From Afipia sp. GAS231 (GTDB taxonomy: Bacteria > Pseudomonadota > Alphaproteobacteria > Rhizobiales > Xanthobacteraceae), in NCBI RefSeq assembly GCF_900103365.1, contig NZ_LT629703.1, positions 1,178,001 through 1,242,000 on the forward strand: 64,000 bases of DNA, written 5' to 3'. Shown in pieces: positions 42,068-50,937 of this stretch; position 1 is the stretch's first letter; each line of letters begins with the position of its first letter. Under the pieces are notes generated by a model. The model saw nothing but the letters and a program-made list of their open reading frames with translations. It searched no databases and was not told the origin of the DNA. Position numbers and translations under genes: made by a program.

Positions 42068-45000
42068 CTACCGCGACGCCTCGGCCCGCTTGACGCCGAC
42101 GATCGCGGGCAACGAGCCGGTGTGGGCGGGCTCGCTCTTCGGCTCACCCTTTGCTTCCGGCGGCAATGTCGCGCGCGCGGTGGCGTCGGGGAAGCGGATC
42201 TTCATTTCGCGGATGAAGCCGTCGAGCGTATCGACGCTGGCGGCCATTTTCGCAATCAGGGCAAATTCGGTGCTGCTGGAAGACGCCGGCTTGCTGGCCA
42301 TGTCGAACGCCTGCCGGTCGGCATCGCCGGACATCAGCGGCGCATACTTCTCGCGGAAGCGCGCCAGCCCGATCGCGTCCTCGGCCAGCGCGTAGCCGAC
42401 CACCGCGCGGATCACGTCGGCCTTCTCGGCCGCGTTCAGCGGTTTGAAGTCGCGCCAGCGGTCGGCGTAATACAGCTCGATCTGTTCGGAGGCCTCGCGC
42501 CACTGCCGCGACGCCCAGTAGATGTCGGAGCGCAGCCTGATCGCCTCGCGGCCGGTGATGTTGGAGATGATGTCGAGCGCGAGGTCATGCCGCCCGACGT
42601 CGCTTTGCGCGCGCGATTCCAGGAGCAGCCGCTGCTGCCGCAGTTCGCCCGAGAGATCGGCGATGCGCGTCGAGCGCAATGCTGCAATGGCGCGGTCCGG
42701 CTTGCGGTTGGAGAGGTACACCATGGCAAGCCGCGCCGCCACCTGCGCCCGCGCGGCACCCTCGAGCCGCTTGTCGACCTGGTATTGCAACAGCTCGGCC
42801 GCCTGGTCGAGCAGGTCGACCGCAACCAGCCGCTCGGCCAGACGCCGGATCATCTCGTCGCCGCGGCGGCCGATCGGCGTCAATTCGCGGTACTCGTAGA
42901 ACATGCCGAGCGCGTCGATCGGCTTCATGTCCTCGCCCTTGGGGCTGAGATAGAGCTGGGCGAACAGCGCCGACGCCGCGTCCTGGGCCTGCCGCGACAG
43001 TTCCGCATTCGGCTGCAGCCGGGTCGCGGTCTTCACGGCGGCAAAGGAATCCGAGTAGCGCGCGGTATCGGCATAGATCTGCGCCATTCTCTGTAATGTC
43101 TTGACCTCGATGGCGTCGCCGCGCCAGATCGCCGACAGCGTCTCCAGTTCGCGCAACACTTCGGCCTGGCCCATCTCGCCGCGCTTCTGGCGCAGCAGCA
43201 CCCAGAGCTGCCGGCCTTCCGCCGCCGCCTGCCGGTTATCGGTGCTGGCGGCGAACTTGTAGGCGTCGAGCGCATCCTTGTCGTAGCCGAGCGCTTCGGC
43301 GAGCCGGCCGCGCAGCACCGCGATCTCCGGCTTCATCGCGTCGGGAACGCCGATCACGTCGAGCTCGCTGCGACGGCGCGAGGCGCCGGCGTAATCCTTG
43401 ACCTCGAGCGAAGCCCGCATCGCATCCGCGGTCACGATGCGCTGCAGATCCAGCGGCAGCGAGGCGATGGCGAATTCCGCATTCTTGAACTTCTCGCGGG
43501 CATCGGCCCATTTTTCCTGGCGGGCAAAGGCAAAGCCCTTCCACAATTGGGAATCATAGCCGTTGCCGATCGCGGGATTGGCAAGATCCTTCAGCGCGCG
43601 CTCGGGATGGCCGATCAGGATAGAGGCCACCGCATGCACCATCATCACGGCAGCCTCTTCGCTGCCCTGCTTGGTCTCGGAATAGATCAGGTTGGTGACC
43701 CCGCGCGCTTCCTGATACATCGCGCGCGCCATGTAGAAGTTGGCGAGATCGAGCCGGGCCAGGGTCTTCTGCTCGGGCTCGGCAGTGGCCGCAGCCTTGA
43801 TCAGCGCATCGAGCCGCGGCAGAAAATTTTCATCCTGGTTCTTGCGCCATTCGATCGGGTCGAACAGCGGCCGCACCGCCGCCGTGGCGCGTTCGGCGGC
43901 GACGTCGGCCGATGACAGCGTCAGCCCGCCCGGCCGGCCGAGCATCACCTTGTCGGAGCCGACCTCGGCGGAGATGTCGTCGGAATTCGGATGCACCACC
44001 ACACCGTGACCGGATTCCAGCAGCGACAGTTCGACGAAATCCTGCCGCTTGATGAAGCCACGGACCGGCGGCGGCGCGGTGACCACCAGCAGCGTATCGC
44101 CGGCGTCGGGATCGACCAGTTTGTATAGCTGGCCGGGATTCGCCAGTGGCACGCTGACATTGGCGAGCGCGGGATCGGTGATGTTGCGCAACACCATCAA
44201 CGGCAGCGGCGGCGCCTGCACGCGATCGGCAAAAGTCAGCGTCCACTCGATGCCGCCGCCGCGCGGATCGCTTTCCAGCGACGGCATCTGCGGCCGGTTC
44301 AGGCGAATGCGGATGGCCTGGCCCTTGTCCAGCGGCAACGGGCTGACGTCGCCGATGATGGCGCCGCCCTTGGCGCGGAACGGCTCGAGATCGACGAACC
44401 CGGCCTTGTCGAACACCAGCCATACAGTATCGGCGCGGCGGAACATCGCAGCCGGTGTCGGCGAGGCAAAGGTGAAGGTCACGCGCAGGCCGTCGCTGTC
44501 GCGCCGTGCGTCGACGGTTGCCGCTTTCGGGCCGGCTTGCGCCGCGGGCCCGGGAGCCATCTTCTTCGGAGCCTCGGCCTTGTTGGTTTCAGACTTGTTA
44601 GTTTCAGACTTGTTAGTTTCAGACTTGGGAGCCTCAGCCGCGGCAGCCTTGACCGGCTCCGTGGCCGGCTTCGTCGCCGCGGGTTTTGCCGCTTCCGCCG
44701 CAGGCTCCGCCGGCTTGACGGTTTCCTTGATGCTTTCTTTGGCGGCTTCCTTCGCAGGCTCGAGCGGCTGCGCAACTTTCTCAGGCGCGACGGACGCCAT
44801 CTCGGCGGCGGGTGCGGCGTGCTCCGACGCGGGCGACGCCATCTCGGCCATGGGCTGGCCGGGCCTGATTTCGATATTGGCCTGCTCGGCAATCGCTTCC
44901 GACGTCACCGGCGCCAGCGGCGCGGGCTCTTCTTGCGGCATCGCGTTGGCCGGCGCTTCGCGGGGAAGCTGAGCCACGGGCTTGACCTGCGCCGGACCAT

Positions 45001-45925
45001 GTTTCGCTGCCGGGGCATGCGCCGCAGCCGGGGCGCGCGCGGCCGCGGCGGGCGGCGCAAGCGCGTCCGCCACCGTGGGCTTGTCGGCCTGCTGGAACGC
45101 GACGTCGACGACGTAGTTCTTTTCCTCGCGGAACGAATGGACGTCGACCTCGCCGATCAGGAGGATATCGACCGCGGAAGAATCGGTATCGGTGCGCTGC
45201 GTGATCGAGGCGACATTCGGCGGAGCCGCCACCTTGGCGTCGGCGAGATCGAAGTTCAGCACGTTGTTGAACTGCAACGTCAGTTTTTGATCGTTGAGCA
45301 CCGACGACACGTTGACGCCATCAGGCATCTCGAACACGAAGCGCACGAAGGTCGGCTGCACCGAGGCGCGGACGCGAACCGGCGGTTTCTTCTTGGCGGC
45401 ATTGACCGCCAACTGCGCCCGCAGTGCGCGTTCGGCAAGCCGCGCCCGCTCGGACAGTTCGCGAATGACTTCGGCCGGCAGCGACGGCGGCGGACCGGTC
45501 CAGCTATCGGGCAGGAAGTCGACGAAAATCCGCTCGCCCGCCGTCATGGTGTTGACGGTGGCCCGCCGCGCCAGCGACAGCCGGATCGCCGTGCCGTCGG
45601 GATCACGGCGCGCCGAGCCGACATAATCGGGCACGGCGTCCGACAGCTTGTCGACGGGAATGTCCACCGGACGCTTGAAGCGGATCACGATGATCGAGCC
45701 GGCGGTGGTGACGTCGGACTCGACGTCCTCGGCGAGCTTCAGCATCAGCCGCGCGTACCCGCCGGAAGCCGAAAACGTCGCCTCGCCCTTGACCGGGTCG
45801 TCGGCATGCGCCGCTTGCGGGAATGTCAGGCCGGCCAAGAGCGGCGCCAAGACAAGGCAATGCCGGGCCGTCCGCGCCAATGCGCGGCCGAGCAACGAAA
45901 CTCCAGCGGCAGCCCTTCGCCCCAT
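42068..45925 (-). CDS. 1285-residue periplasmic TPR protein of the flagellar locus
   Basis: Very large secreted protein. Signal peptide to AAHADD (about 42). Residues 45-290 are AMIN-like beta modules (GGYARLMLKLAEDVESDVTTAGSIIVIRFKRPVDIPV, then VRASVQPTFVRFVFEMPDG). Residues 290-480 form a Pro/Ala/Glu/Lys linker with ETNKSETNKSETNK at about 430-448. A further beta module follows to 700, and residues 730-1280 are TPR-like helices. It is downstream of motE, with its own perfect CtrA box 79 bases before the ATG. Possibly a periplasmic scaffold for motor or rings. Function is not established. Confidence 0.85.
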   Translation of the reverse strand: MGRRAAAGVSLLGRALARTARHCLVLAPLLAGLTFPQAAHADDPVKGEATFSASGGYARLMLKLAEDVESDVTTAGSIIVIRFKRPVDIPVDKLSDAVPDYVGSARRDPDGTAIRLSLARRATVNTMTAGERIFVDFLPDSWTGPPPSLPAEVIRELSERARLAERALRAQLAVNAAKKKPPVRVRASVQPTFVRFVFEMPDGVNVSSVLNDQKLTLQFNNVLNFDLADAKVAAPPNVASITQRTDTDSSAVDILLIGEVDVHSFREEKNYVVDVAFQQADKPTVADALAPPAAAARAPAAAHAPAAKHGPAQVKPVAQLPREAPANAMPQEEPAPLAPVTSEAIAEQANIEIRPGQPMAEMASPASEHAAPAAEMASVAPEKVAQPLEPAKEAAKESIKETVKPAEPAAEAAKPAATKPATEPVKAAAAEAPKSETNKSETNKSETNKAEAPKKMAPGPAAQAGPKAATVDARRDSDGLRVTFTFASPTPAAMFRRADTVWLVFDKAGFVDLEPFRAKGGAIIGDVSPLPLDKGQAIRIRLNRPQMPSLESDPRGGGIEWTLTFADRVQAPPLPLMVLRNITDPALANVSVPLANPGQLYKLVDPDAGDTLLVVTAPPPVRGFIKRQDFVELSLLESGHGVVVHPNSDDISAEVGSDKVMLGRPGGLTLSSADVAAERATAAVRPLFDPIEWRKNQDENFLPRLDALIKAAATAEPEQKTLARLDLANFYMARAMYQEARGVTNLIYSETKQGSEEAAVMMVHAVASILIGHPERALKDLANPAIGNGYDSQLWKGFAFARQEKWADAREKFKNAEFAIASLPLDLQRIVTADAMRASLEVKDYAGASRRRSELDVIGVPDAMKPEIAVLRGRLAEALGYDKDALDAYKFAASTDNRQAAAEGRQLWVLLRQKRGEMGQAEVLRELETLSAIWRGDAIEVKTLQRMAQIYADTARYSDSFAAVKTATRLQPNAELSRQAQDAASALFAQLYLSPKGEDMKPIDALGMFYEYRELTPIGRRGDEMIRRLAERLVAVDLLDQAAELLQYQVDKRLEGAARAQVAARLAMVYLSNRKPDRAIAALRSTRIADLSGELRQQRLLLESRAQSDVGRHDLALDIISNITGREAIRLRSDIYWASRQWREASEQIELYYADRWRDFKPLNAAEKADVIRAVVGYALAEDAIGLARFREKYAPLMSGDADRQAFDMASKPASSSSTEFALIAKMAASVDTLDGFIREMKIRFPDATARATLPPEAKGEPKSEPAHTGSLPAIVGVKRAEASR

Positions 45926-46003
45926 CCGGGAAATCTCTTGGCCTTGAATACCTAAAGCGGCGAAGCGCCCTCGCCGGCTCGTTTGAATCTTGAATTGGCC
46001 GGC

Positions 46004-46018
46004 TTAAGGTTTTGTTAA
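46004..46018 (-). promoter_or_regulatory. CtrA-type box upstream of the TPR protein
   Basis: TTAA at 46004-46007 and TTAA at 46015-46018 with seven bases between, in the 103-base gap between motE and the 1285-residue gene. Perfect consensus. It implies a separate promoter for the large gene within the flagellar cluster. Confidence 0.7.
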
Positions 46019-46028
46019 ATATGCCGTT

Positions 46029-46820
46029 TCAATTGGCCTTTTGCTGCAGCATCTTGCCTTCGATCTTCGGCAGTTCGGCCGTGGCATTCGATTTGTCGCC
46101 GCTGGCGCGGCGGGCCAGCTCCACCGTCAGCCGCTCGGCGGCCTCCGGCTGCATCAGGCCCAGGATATCGGACATCTTGCGCGGCGCGATCTGCGAGGCG
46201 ATGTCGTAGAGCACGGACATCTCCAGCCGGTCGAACACTTTTGCGGCGTCCTTCGGCTTCATGCCTTCATACATCGTGATGATGCCCTTGAAGCGGGCGG
46301 CGTCCTGCTCGGCCTTCTGGCCGGAAGCGCCGGAAATCCGCGCTTCGACCGCCTTCGCCTCCTCGGCACGCGCATCGATGCGCTTCTCGGCCGCCTTCAA
46401 CAGGCTCTCGCGAATTTCGACCTCGCGCGCGCGCTGTTCCAGTTCCTGGCGGCGCGTCTGCAGCCGCTCGAGAATGGCGCGCTCCGACGGCGACACCGCC
46501 TGCGGGCCTTGATCGGGAAACACCACGACGCCATCGGGCTTCGGCGGCTCGGTGCCGGGGGCCGACGGCTTCGGCGCTTCTTCCTTCTTCTCTTCCTTGG
46601 GCGCGCCGTGGGTCGAGCCGGTAATGTCATCCGGATCGATCTTCTGCCCGCCGGGGAAGCCGAGGTTTTCCTGCGCCCACGACATCTTGGCCGGCTTGTT
46701 CGGCTGGTAGTCGAACACGTAGCCGCCATCGAGCACCAGGCCCGCGATCTTCAGCACGGCAAGGCCGAAGATCGCAACCAGAACGACGGGCAGGACTCTG
46801 ACGTCGCGGAACGATTTCAT
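46029..46820 (-). CDS. motE: MotE-family flagellar protein
   Basis: A 263-residue protein with one N-terminal membrane segment (VLPVVLVAIFGLAVLKIAGLV), a Lys/Glu/Pro-rich linker, a coiled coil at about 105-165 (ERLQTRRQELEQRAREVEIRESLLKAAEKRIDARAEE) and an MgtE-N-like C-terminal domain (MYEGMKPKDAAKVFDRLEMSVLYDIASQIAPRKMSDILGLMQPEAAERLT). In Sinorhizobium MotE is a periplasmic chaperone for MotC. The start overlaps the preceding stop by four bases. Confidence 0.8.
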   Translation of the reverse strand: MKSFRDVRVLPVVLVAIFGLAVLKIAGLVLDGGYVFDYQPNKPAKMSWAQENLGFPGGQKIDPDDITGSTHGAPKEEKKEEAPKPSAPGTEPPKPDGVVVFPDQGPQAVSPSERAILERLQTRRQELEQRAREVEIRESLLKAAEKRIDARAEEAKAVEARISGASGQKAEQDAARFKGIITMYEGMKPKDAAKVFDRLEMSVLYDIASQIAPRKMSDILGLMQPEAAERLTVELARRASGDKSNATAELPKIEGKMLQQKAN

Positions 46821-47263
46821 GCAGCGAGGCCATCCGTCCTTCGGCGCTCGGTGAACGCCTGCGCCGCCGCGGCAACCGCTTTCGCCGCCGAAACCTTCGG
46901 CGCGGCCGCAGCAAGTGCCTCTTCAGGCGTCGCCGGCCGGGCTGCGGCCGCGATCTTGGACAGGCGGCGGATCACGCCGTCGCCTTCGGCGAGCTGGCTC
47001 TTCAGATGCATCGACATCTGGGTTGCGGCGGTGATCTGGCTGCCGAGATGTTCGTTGACGTCGCGCACGGTGTGCTTGAGGCCGCCGATCGCGCGCTCGG
47101 CGATTTCGGTGGCGGTGATCAACTCGCCGATCGTGGCTTTCAGCGAATGTTCGTCCGCCTTCAGCCGCTTCAGGCGCTTGTTGAGCACCATGCAGTAACC
47201 GATCGTGAGCATCAGCAGCACCGCCACCAGACTCTCGATCACGATTCCGAGGGAATGATTCAT
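46817..47263 (-). CDS. DUF6468-type membrane protein between fliM and motE
   Basis: A 148-residue protein: membrane helix at 8-27 (IVIESLVAVLLMLTIGYCMVL), then a helical, basic region (NKRLKRLKADEHSLKATIGELITATEIAERAIGGLKHTVRD) and an Ala/Pro-rich end. The start overlaps the fliM stop (TCAT on the plus strand) and the end overlaps motE, so it is coupled to both. This small protein is regularly found beside fliM in alphaproteobacteria. Its role is unknown. Confidence 0.82.
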   Translation of the reverse strand: MNHSLGIVIESLVAVLLMLTIGYCMVLNKRLKRLKADEHSLKATIGELITATEIAERAIGGLKHTVRDVNEHLGSQITAATQMSMHLKSQLAEGDGVIRRLSKIAAAARPATPEEALAAAAPKVSAAKAVAAAAQAFTERRRTDGLAA

Positions 47264-48462
47264 TGTGCCTCCATCAACTTGGTTTGCTCGTCGGCCTTCT
47301 CGAACATCGCGAAGGTGGTGTTGGGCTTGCGCAGCGGCTTGGTGACGCGGATGGCGACGCGGTCGCCGACCCGGCCCATCCGCCCTTCGGTCAGGATGAC
47401 GTTGCCGCAACGCACCGACACCAGCGCGTCGGCGCGCATTTCCAGCGGCAGCGTGTCGCCGACCTTCAGCTTCATCAGATGCTTGAGCGGAATGTCGGCC
47501 TCATACAGCACCGCATCGACGGAGATCTCGGCCTGCGCCACTTCGGTCGCAAAGTGGCCTTCCCAGATCGGATCACGGCCGAACTTTTCGCCCATGAACA
47601 TCTGGAGCAGAACCGGGCGGATCGGCTCGATGGTCGCGTAGGGCAGCAGCAATTCGATGTTGCCGCCGCGGTCTTCCATGTCGATGCGCAGCCGCACCAG
47701 GATCGCGGCGTTGGCGGGCCGGGAAATCGCGGCAAAGCGCGGGTTGGTCTCCAGCCGGTCGATCGAGAACGTCACCGGCGACAGCGGCCGGAACGCCTGC
47801 TCGGCGTCGGCCAGCACGACCTCGACCAGCCGCTTCACCAGGTTGGTTTCGATGGTGGTGTAGGGCCGGCCCTCGATGCGCAGCGAGGTCTGGCCGCGGC
47901 GGCCGCCGAGCAGCACGTCGATGATCGAGTAGATCAGGCTGGAATCAACCGTGGCGAGGCCAAAATTTTCCCACTCCTCGGCCTTGAACACCGAGAGCAC
48001 CGCCGGCAGCGGGATCGAGTTCATGTAATCGCCGAAGCGCACCGAGGTGATGCGGTCGAGCGAGACTTCGACGTTGTCGGAGGTGAAATTGCGCAAGCTC
48101 GTCGTCATCAACCGCACCAGGCGGTCGAACACGATTTCGAGCATCGGCAGACGCTCGTAGGACACCATCGCGGAATCGATGATGGCGCGGATGCCGGAAT
48201 GGTCGTCGAGATTGACATCGCCGACGGTGAAACCGAGCAGGTTGTCGATTTCCTCCTGCGACAGAACGCGTTCGCCGGAATTCTTGTTGCCGAACTCGCG
48301 ACCGCCATCCTCGACCATGGCGGCCCATTGCAGCGCCATGCTTTCGGAGAGTTCGTTGGCCGCGGCCTCTTCCGCTGCCGCCGCGGGATCTTCGGAGTCG
48401 AGCGAAGCTTCCCATTGCGCGGCAATGGCGTCCTGGTCCATCTGGTCTTTGTTGACGGCCAT
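47260..48462 (-). CDS. fliM: Flagellar motor switch protein FliM
   Basis: A 400-residue C-ring protein that binds CheY-P. The N-terminus is an acidic, Ala-rich extension (MAVNKDQMDQDAIAAQWEASLDSEDPAAA) longer than in enteric FliM, then VLSQEEIDNLLGF, the middle domain (FDRLVRLMTTSLRNFTSDNVEVSLDRITSVRFGDYMNSIPLP) and the C-terminal SpoA domain (VGDTLPLEMRADALVSVRCGNVILTEGRMGRVGDRVAIRV). It follows fliL by 18 bases. Confidence 0.96.
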   Translation of the reverse strand: MAVNKDQMDQDAIAAQWEASLDSEDPAAAAEEAAANELSESMALQWAAMVEDGGREFGNKNSGERVLSQEEIDNLLGFTVGDVNLDDHSGIRAIIDSAMVSYERLPMLEIVFDRLVRLMTTSLRNFTSDNVEVSLDRITSVRFGDYMNSIPLPAVLSVFKAEEWENFGLATVDSSLIYSIIDVLLGGRRGQTSLRIEGRPYTTIETNLVKRLVEVVLADAEQAFRPLSPVTFSIDRLETNPRFAAISRPANAAILVRLRIDMEDRGGNIELLLPYATIEPIRPVLLQMFMGEKFGRDPIWEGHFATEVAQAEISVDAVLYEADIPLKHLMKLKVGDTLPLEMRADALVSVRCGNVILTEGRMGRVGDRVAIRVTKPLRKPNTTFAMFEKADEQTKLMEAQ

Positions 48463-48480
48463 GGCGCTAGACCTGTTCCA

Positions 48481-48972
48481 TCACTGAACCACGATTTCCT
48501 TGAACAACACGGCTGAGACCACTTGCGGCGCCACCGCGTTGTTGACGCGCTTGGTCAGCTCTTCCTTCAGCCGGAACAAACCGGCCGAGCCGTTGATGTC
48601 GGAGGGGCGCAGTTCGCGCAGATAGGTCTGGAACAGGTCGGTGACGCGCGGCAGGTTCGGCTTGATCGCCTCGACCTGCTTCTCTTCCTTGACCTCGAGC
48701 ACGATCTTGACCCGGAGATATTGCACGCGCTCGCCGGGCGCGCCGACCAGGTTGACCATCATGTCGGGCACTTCGACAAAGGACGGTGGCTTCGGCGGCG
48801 GCGCTTCGGCGTGCGCCTCCTCGCCATGGCCGCGCATGAAGAAGAACCAGCCGCCGCCGCCGCCGAGGATGGCGACGAACCCGACCAGCGCAATGATCAG
48901 CTTCAGCTTGCCCTTTTTGGCCGGAATGGCGTCTGCGCCATCTGCGCCTTCCGCCGGTTCGCTATCAGCCAT
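48481..48972 (-). CDS. fliL: Flagellar basal body protein FliL
   Basis: A 163-residue inner-membrane protein that rings the stator. Membrane helix at 22-45 (KLIIALVGFVAILGGGGGWFFF), then the periplasmic domain VEVPDMMVNLVGAPGERVQYLRVKIVLEVKEEKQVEAIKPNLPRVTDLFQTYLRELRPSDI. MADSEPAEG at 48972 is the start. First gene of fliL-fliM-DUF6468-motE. Confidence 0.93.
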   Translation of the reverse strand: MADSEPAEGADGADAIPAKKGKLKLIIALVGFVAILGGGGGWFFFMRGHGEEAHAEAPPPKPPSFVEVPDMMVNLVGAPGERVQYLRVKIVLEVKEEKQVEAIKPNLPRVTDLFQTYLRELRPSDINGSAGLFRLKEELTKRVNNAVAPQVVSAVLFKEIVVQ

Positions 48973-49134
48973 TGCCCCGCCCGATCCATCTGGATGCGAA
49001 CACGGTTGCCACCGACCGGGATCAACAAAGGCCCCTAACGCGAAACAAAAGCCGCCAGCGCACACGCGCTCTCAATAAATGCAACGCTACGGTAACAATG
49101 GTTAACGGAACCTTTCCGGTTGGGGCCAACTAGG

Positions 49135-49250
49135 AAAAAACTGCCGGGCAAACATGGTCAACAAGACCTTTCTGCCGCCCGCGCCGCCCCCCTGCAAAAC
49201 ACCTAACTCCTTCACAAACCGCAATTTTCCGAGTTGGCACGGCTTTCGCT
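49135..49250 (+). promoter_or_regulatory. Sigma-54 promoter with upstream element before flgF
   Basis: TGGCAC at 49235-49240 and TCGCT at 49246-49250 place GG and GC exactly ten bases apart, as sigma-54 needs. AAAACTGCCGGGCAAAC at 49137-49153 lies about 85 bases upstream and carries abutting CTGCC/GGGCA halves like a FlbD-type enhancer. They lie in the 385-base gap between divergent fliL and flgF. Seen directly. Factor assignment is inferred. Confidence 0.65.
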
Positions 49251-49357
49251 GAGGTGATTGCGAACCGGCGGGCTTGGGAGAGCTCAAGGGTTCACGGGAT
49301 CCGGCGGGCGGCTTGGGAGAGCAGGCTTCAAGGATCGAGCAAAAGGGGAGATTCCCG

Positions 49358-50122
49358 ATGGAGAATACGCTTCTCGTCGGACTATCACGGCAGATGACGC
49401 TGGAACGGCAGATGGATGTCGTCGCCAACAATGTCGCCAACATCAACACCAACGGCTTCAAGGCCGACCGCTCGCTGTTCGAGGAATTCCTCAACTCGGG
49501 TGCGCACGAAGACAATTTTACGCGCGCCGACCGCCGGGTCTCCTTTGTGCAGGACCGCGGCACCTTCCACGATTTCGCAGGAGGGAATACCGAGCTGACC
49601 AAGAACCCGCTCGACGTCGCGATCGACGGCGGCGGCTTCCTGACGGTGCAGACCCCGGCCGGCGAGCGCTACACCAAGGACGGCGGCCTGCAGATCAACA
49701 ACCAGGGCCAGCTCGTGACCGCGGGCGGCAACCCCGTGCTCGGTGCCTCCGGCCCGATCGTGTTCCAGCCGACCGACCATGACATCTCCATTGCCCCCGA
49801 CGGCAACATCACCGTGGTCGAGGGCACCAGCCATCTCGACTCGGTCCGCGGCAAGCTGCGGATCGCCTCGTTCGCCGACGCCCAGAAGCTGATCAAGGAC
49901 GGCAGCAACCTGTTCGCGGCCGGTCCCGGCGCCGCCGCCCAGCCCGACAGCGTCTCGCGGGTGCGTCAGGGCTTCGTCGAGAAGTCGAACGTCAATTCTG
50001 TGACCGAGATGAGCCGCATGATCGAGATCACGCGGACCTACACCCAGATTTCGGCGCTGTTGTCGCAGCAGAGCGACCTGCACAAATCCGCAATCGAGAA
50101 ACTCGCCGACGTTCCGGCATAA
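49358..50122 (+). CDS. flgF: Flagellar proximal rod protein FlgF
   Basis: A 254-residue rod protein with N-terminal LSRQMTLERQMDVVANNVANINTNGFKAD and C-terminal GFVEKSNVNSVTEMSRMIEITRTYTQ, the paired helices of the rod/hook family. ATG 49358 follows GGGGAG. First gene of flgF-flgG-flgA-flgH. Confidence 0.94.
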   Translation: MENTLLVGLSRQMTLERQMDVVANNVANINTNGFKADRSLFEEFLNSGAHEDNFTRADRRVSFVQDRGTFHDFAGGNTELTKNPLDVAIDGGGFLTVQTPAGERYTKDGGLQINNQGQLVTAGGNPVLGASGPIVFQPTDHDISIAPDGNITVVEGTSHLDSVRGKLRIASFADAQKLIKDGSNLFAAGPGAAAQPDSVSRVRQGFVEKSNVNSVTEMSRMIEITRTYTQISALLSQQSDLHKSAIEKLADVPA

Positions 50123-50139
50123 CCGCAAGGCATTGATCG

Positions 50140-50928
50140 ATGCGCGCCCTATACACAGCAGCGACCGGCATGGCGGCACAGGAACTCAACGTTCAGGTGA
50201 TCTCCAACAACATCGCGAACCTGCGCACCACCGGCTACAAGAAGCAGCGCGCGGCGTTCCAGGACCTGATCTATGACCATGTGCGCCGCGTCGGCGCCCA
50301 GGCGTCCGACCAGGGCACCATCCTGCCGGTCGGCGTCGACATCGGCGGCGGCGTCAAGACCGTCGGCACCCCGCGGCTGATGAGCCAGGGCACGCTGTCG
50401 CAGACCGGCAACGACCTCGACATCGCGATCCGCGGCGAAGGCTTCTTCAAGATCCAGATGCCCGACGGCACCTACACCTATACCCGCGACGGCTCGTTCC
50501 AGATGGACGCGACGGGCCGCGTCGTCAACGCGCAGGGCAATCCGGTGCAGCCGACGATCACGATCCCCCAAAACGCCTCCGGCATCACCATCAACGCGCA
50601 GGGCCAGCTCTCGGTCACCCTGCCCGGCTCGACCACGCCGACCACGGTCGGCCAGATCGGCCTTACTCGCTTTATCAACAAGGCCGGCCTCAATCCGATC
50701 GGCGACAACCTGTTCACGGATACGCCGGCCTCCGGCACGCCGCAGGACGGCATCGCCAATACCGACGGTTTCGGCGACATGCAGCAGTCCAACCTCGAAC
50801 AGGCCAACGTCGAGGTGGTTTCGGAAATCTCCGACCTGATCGCCGCTCAGCGCGCCTACGAGATGAACGCCAAGGTGGTCAGCGCCGCCGATCAGATGCT
50901 GCAGTCCACCTCCAACATGTTCCGCTGA
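50140..50928 (+). CDS. flgG: Flagellar distal rod protein FlgG
   Basis: A 262-residue rod protein with the standard start MRALYTAATGMAAQELNVQVISNNIANLRTTGYKK, the middle domain DIAIRGEGFFKIQMPDGTYTYTRDG and the end QSNLEQANVEVVSEISDLIAAQRAYEMNAKVVSAADQML. It follows flgF by 17 bases. Confidence 0.97.
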   Translation: MRALYTAATGMAAQELNVQVISNNIANLRTTGYKKQRAAFQDLIYDHVRRVGAQASDQGTILPVGVDIGGGVKTVGTPRLMSQGTLSQTGNDLDIAIRGEGFFKIQMPDGTYTYTRDGSFQMDATGRVVNAQGNPVQPTITIPQNASGITINAQGQLSVTLPGSTTPTTVGQIGLTRFINKAGLNPIGDNLFTDTPASGTPQDGIANTDGFGDMQQSNLEQANVEVVSEISDLIAAQRAYEMNAKVVSAADQMLQSTSNMFR

Positions 50929-50937
50929 GGATTGGCC

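Noticed and set aside
44581..44640. Tandem 15-base units as a CRISPR or regulatory array
   Set aside because: The units are contiguous without spacers and encode an in-frame peptide repeat within a low-complexity linker.
44537..45955. 472-codon plus-strand frame opposite the TPR protein
   Set aside because: Arg/Gly-rich shadow of the linker and beta modules of the minus-strand gene. No ribosome site and no protein-like pattern.
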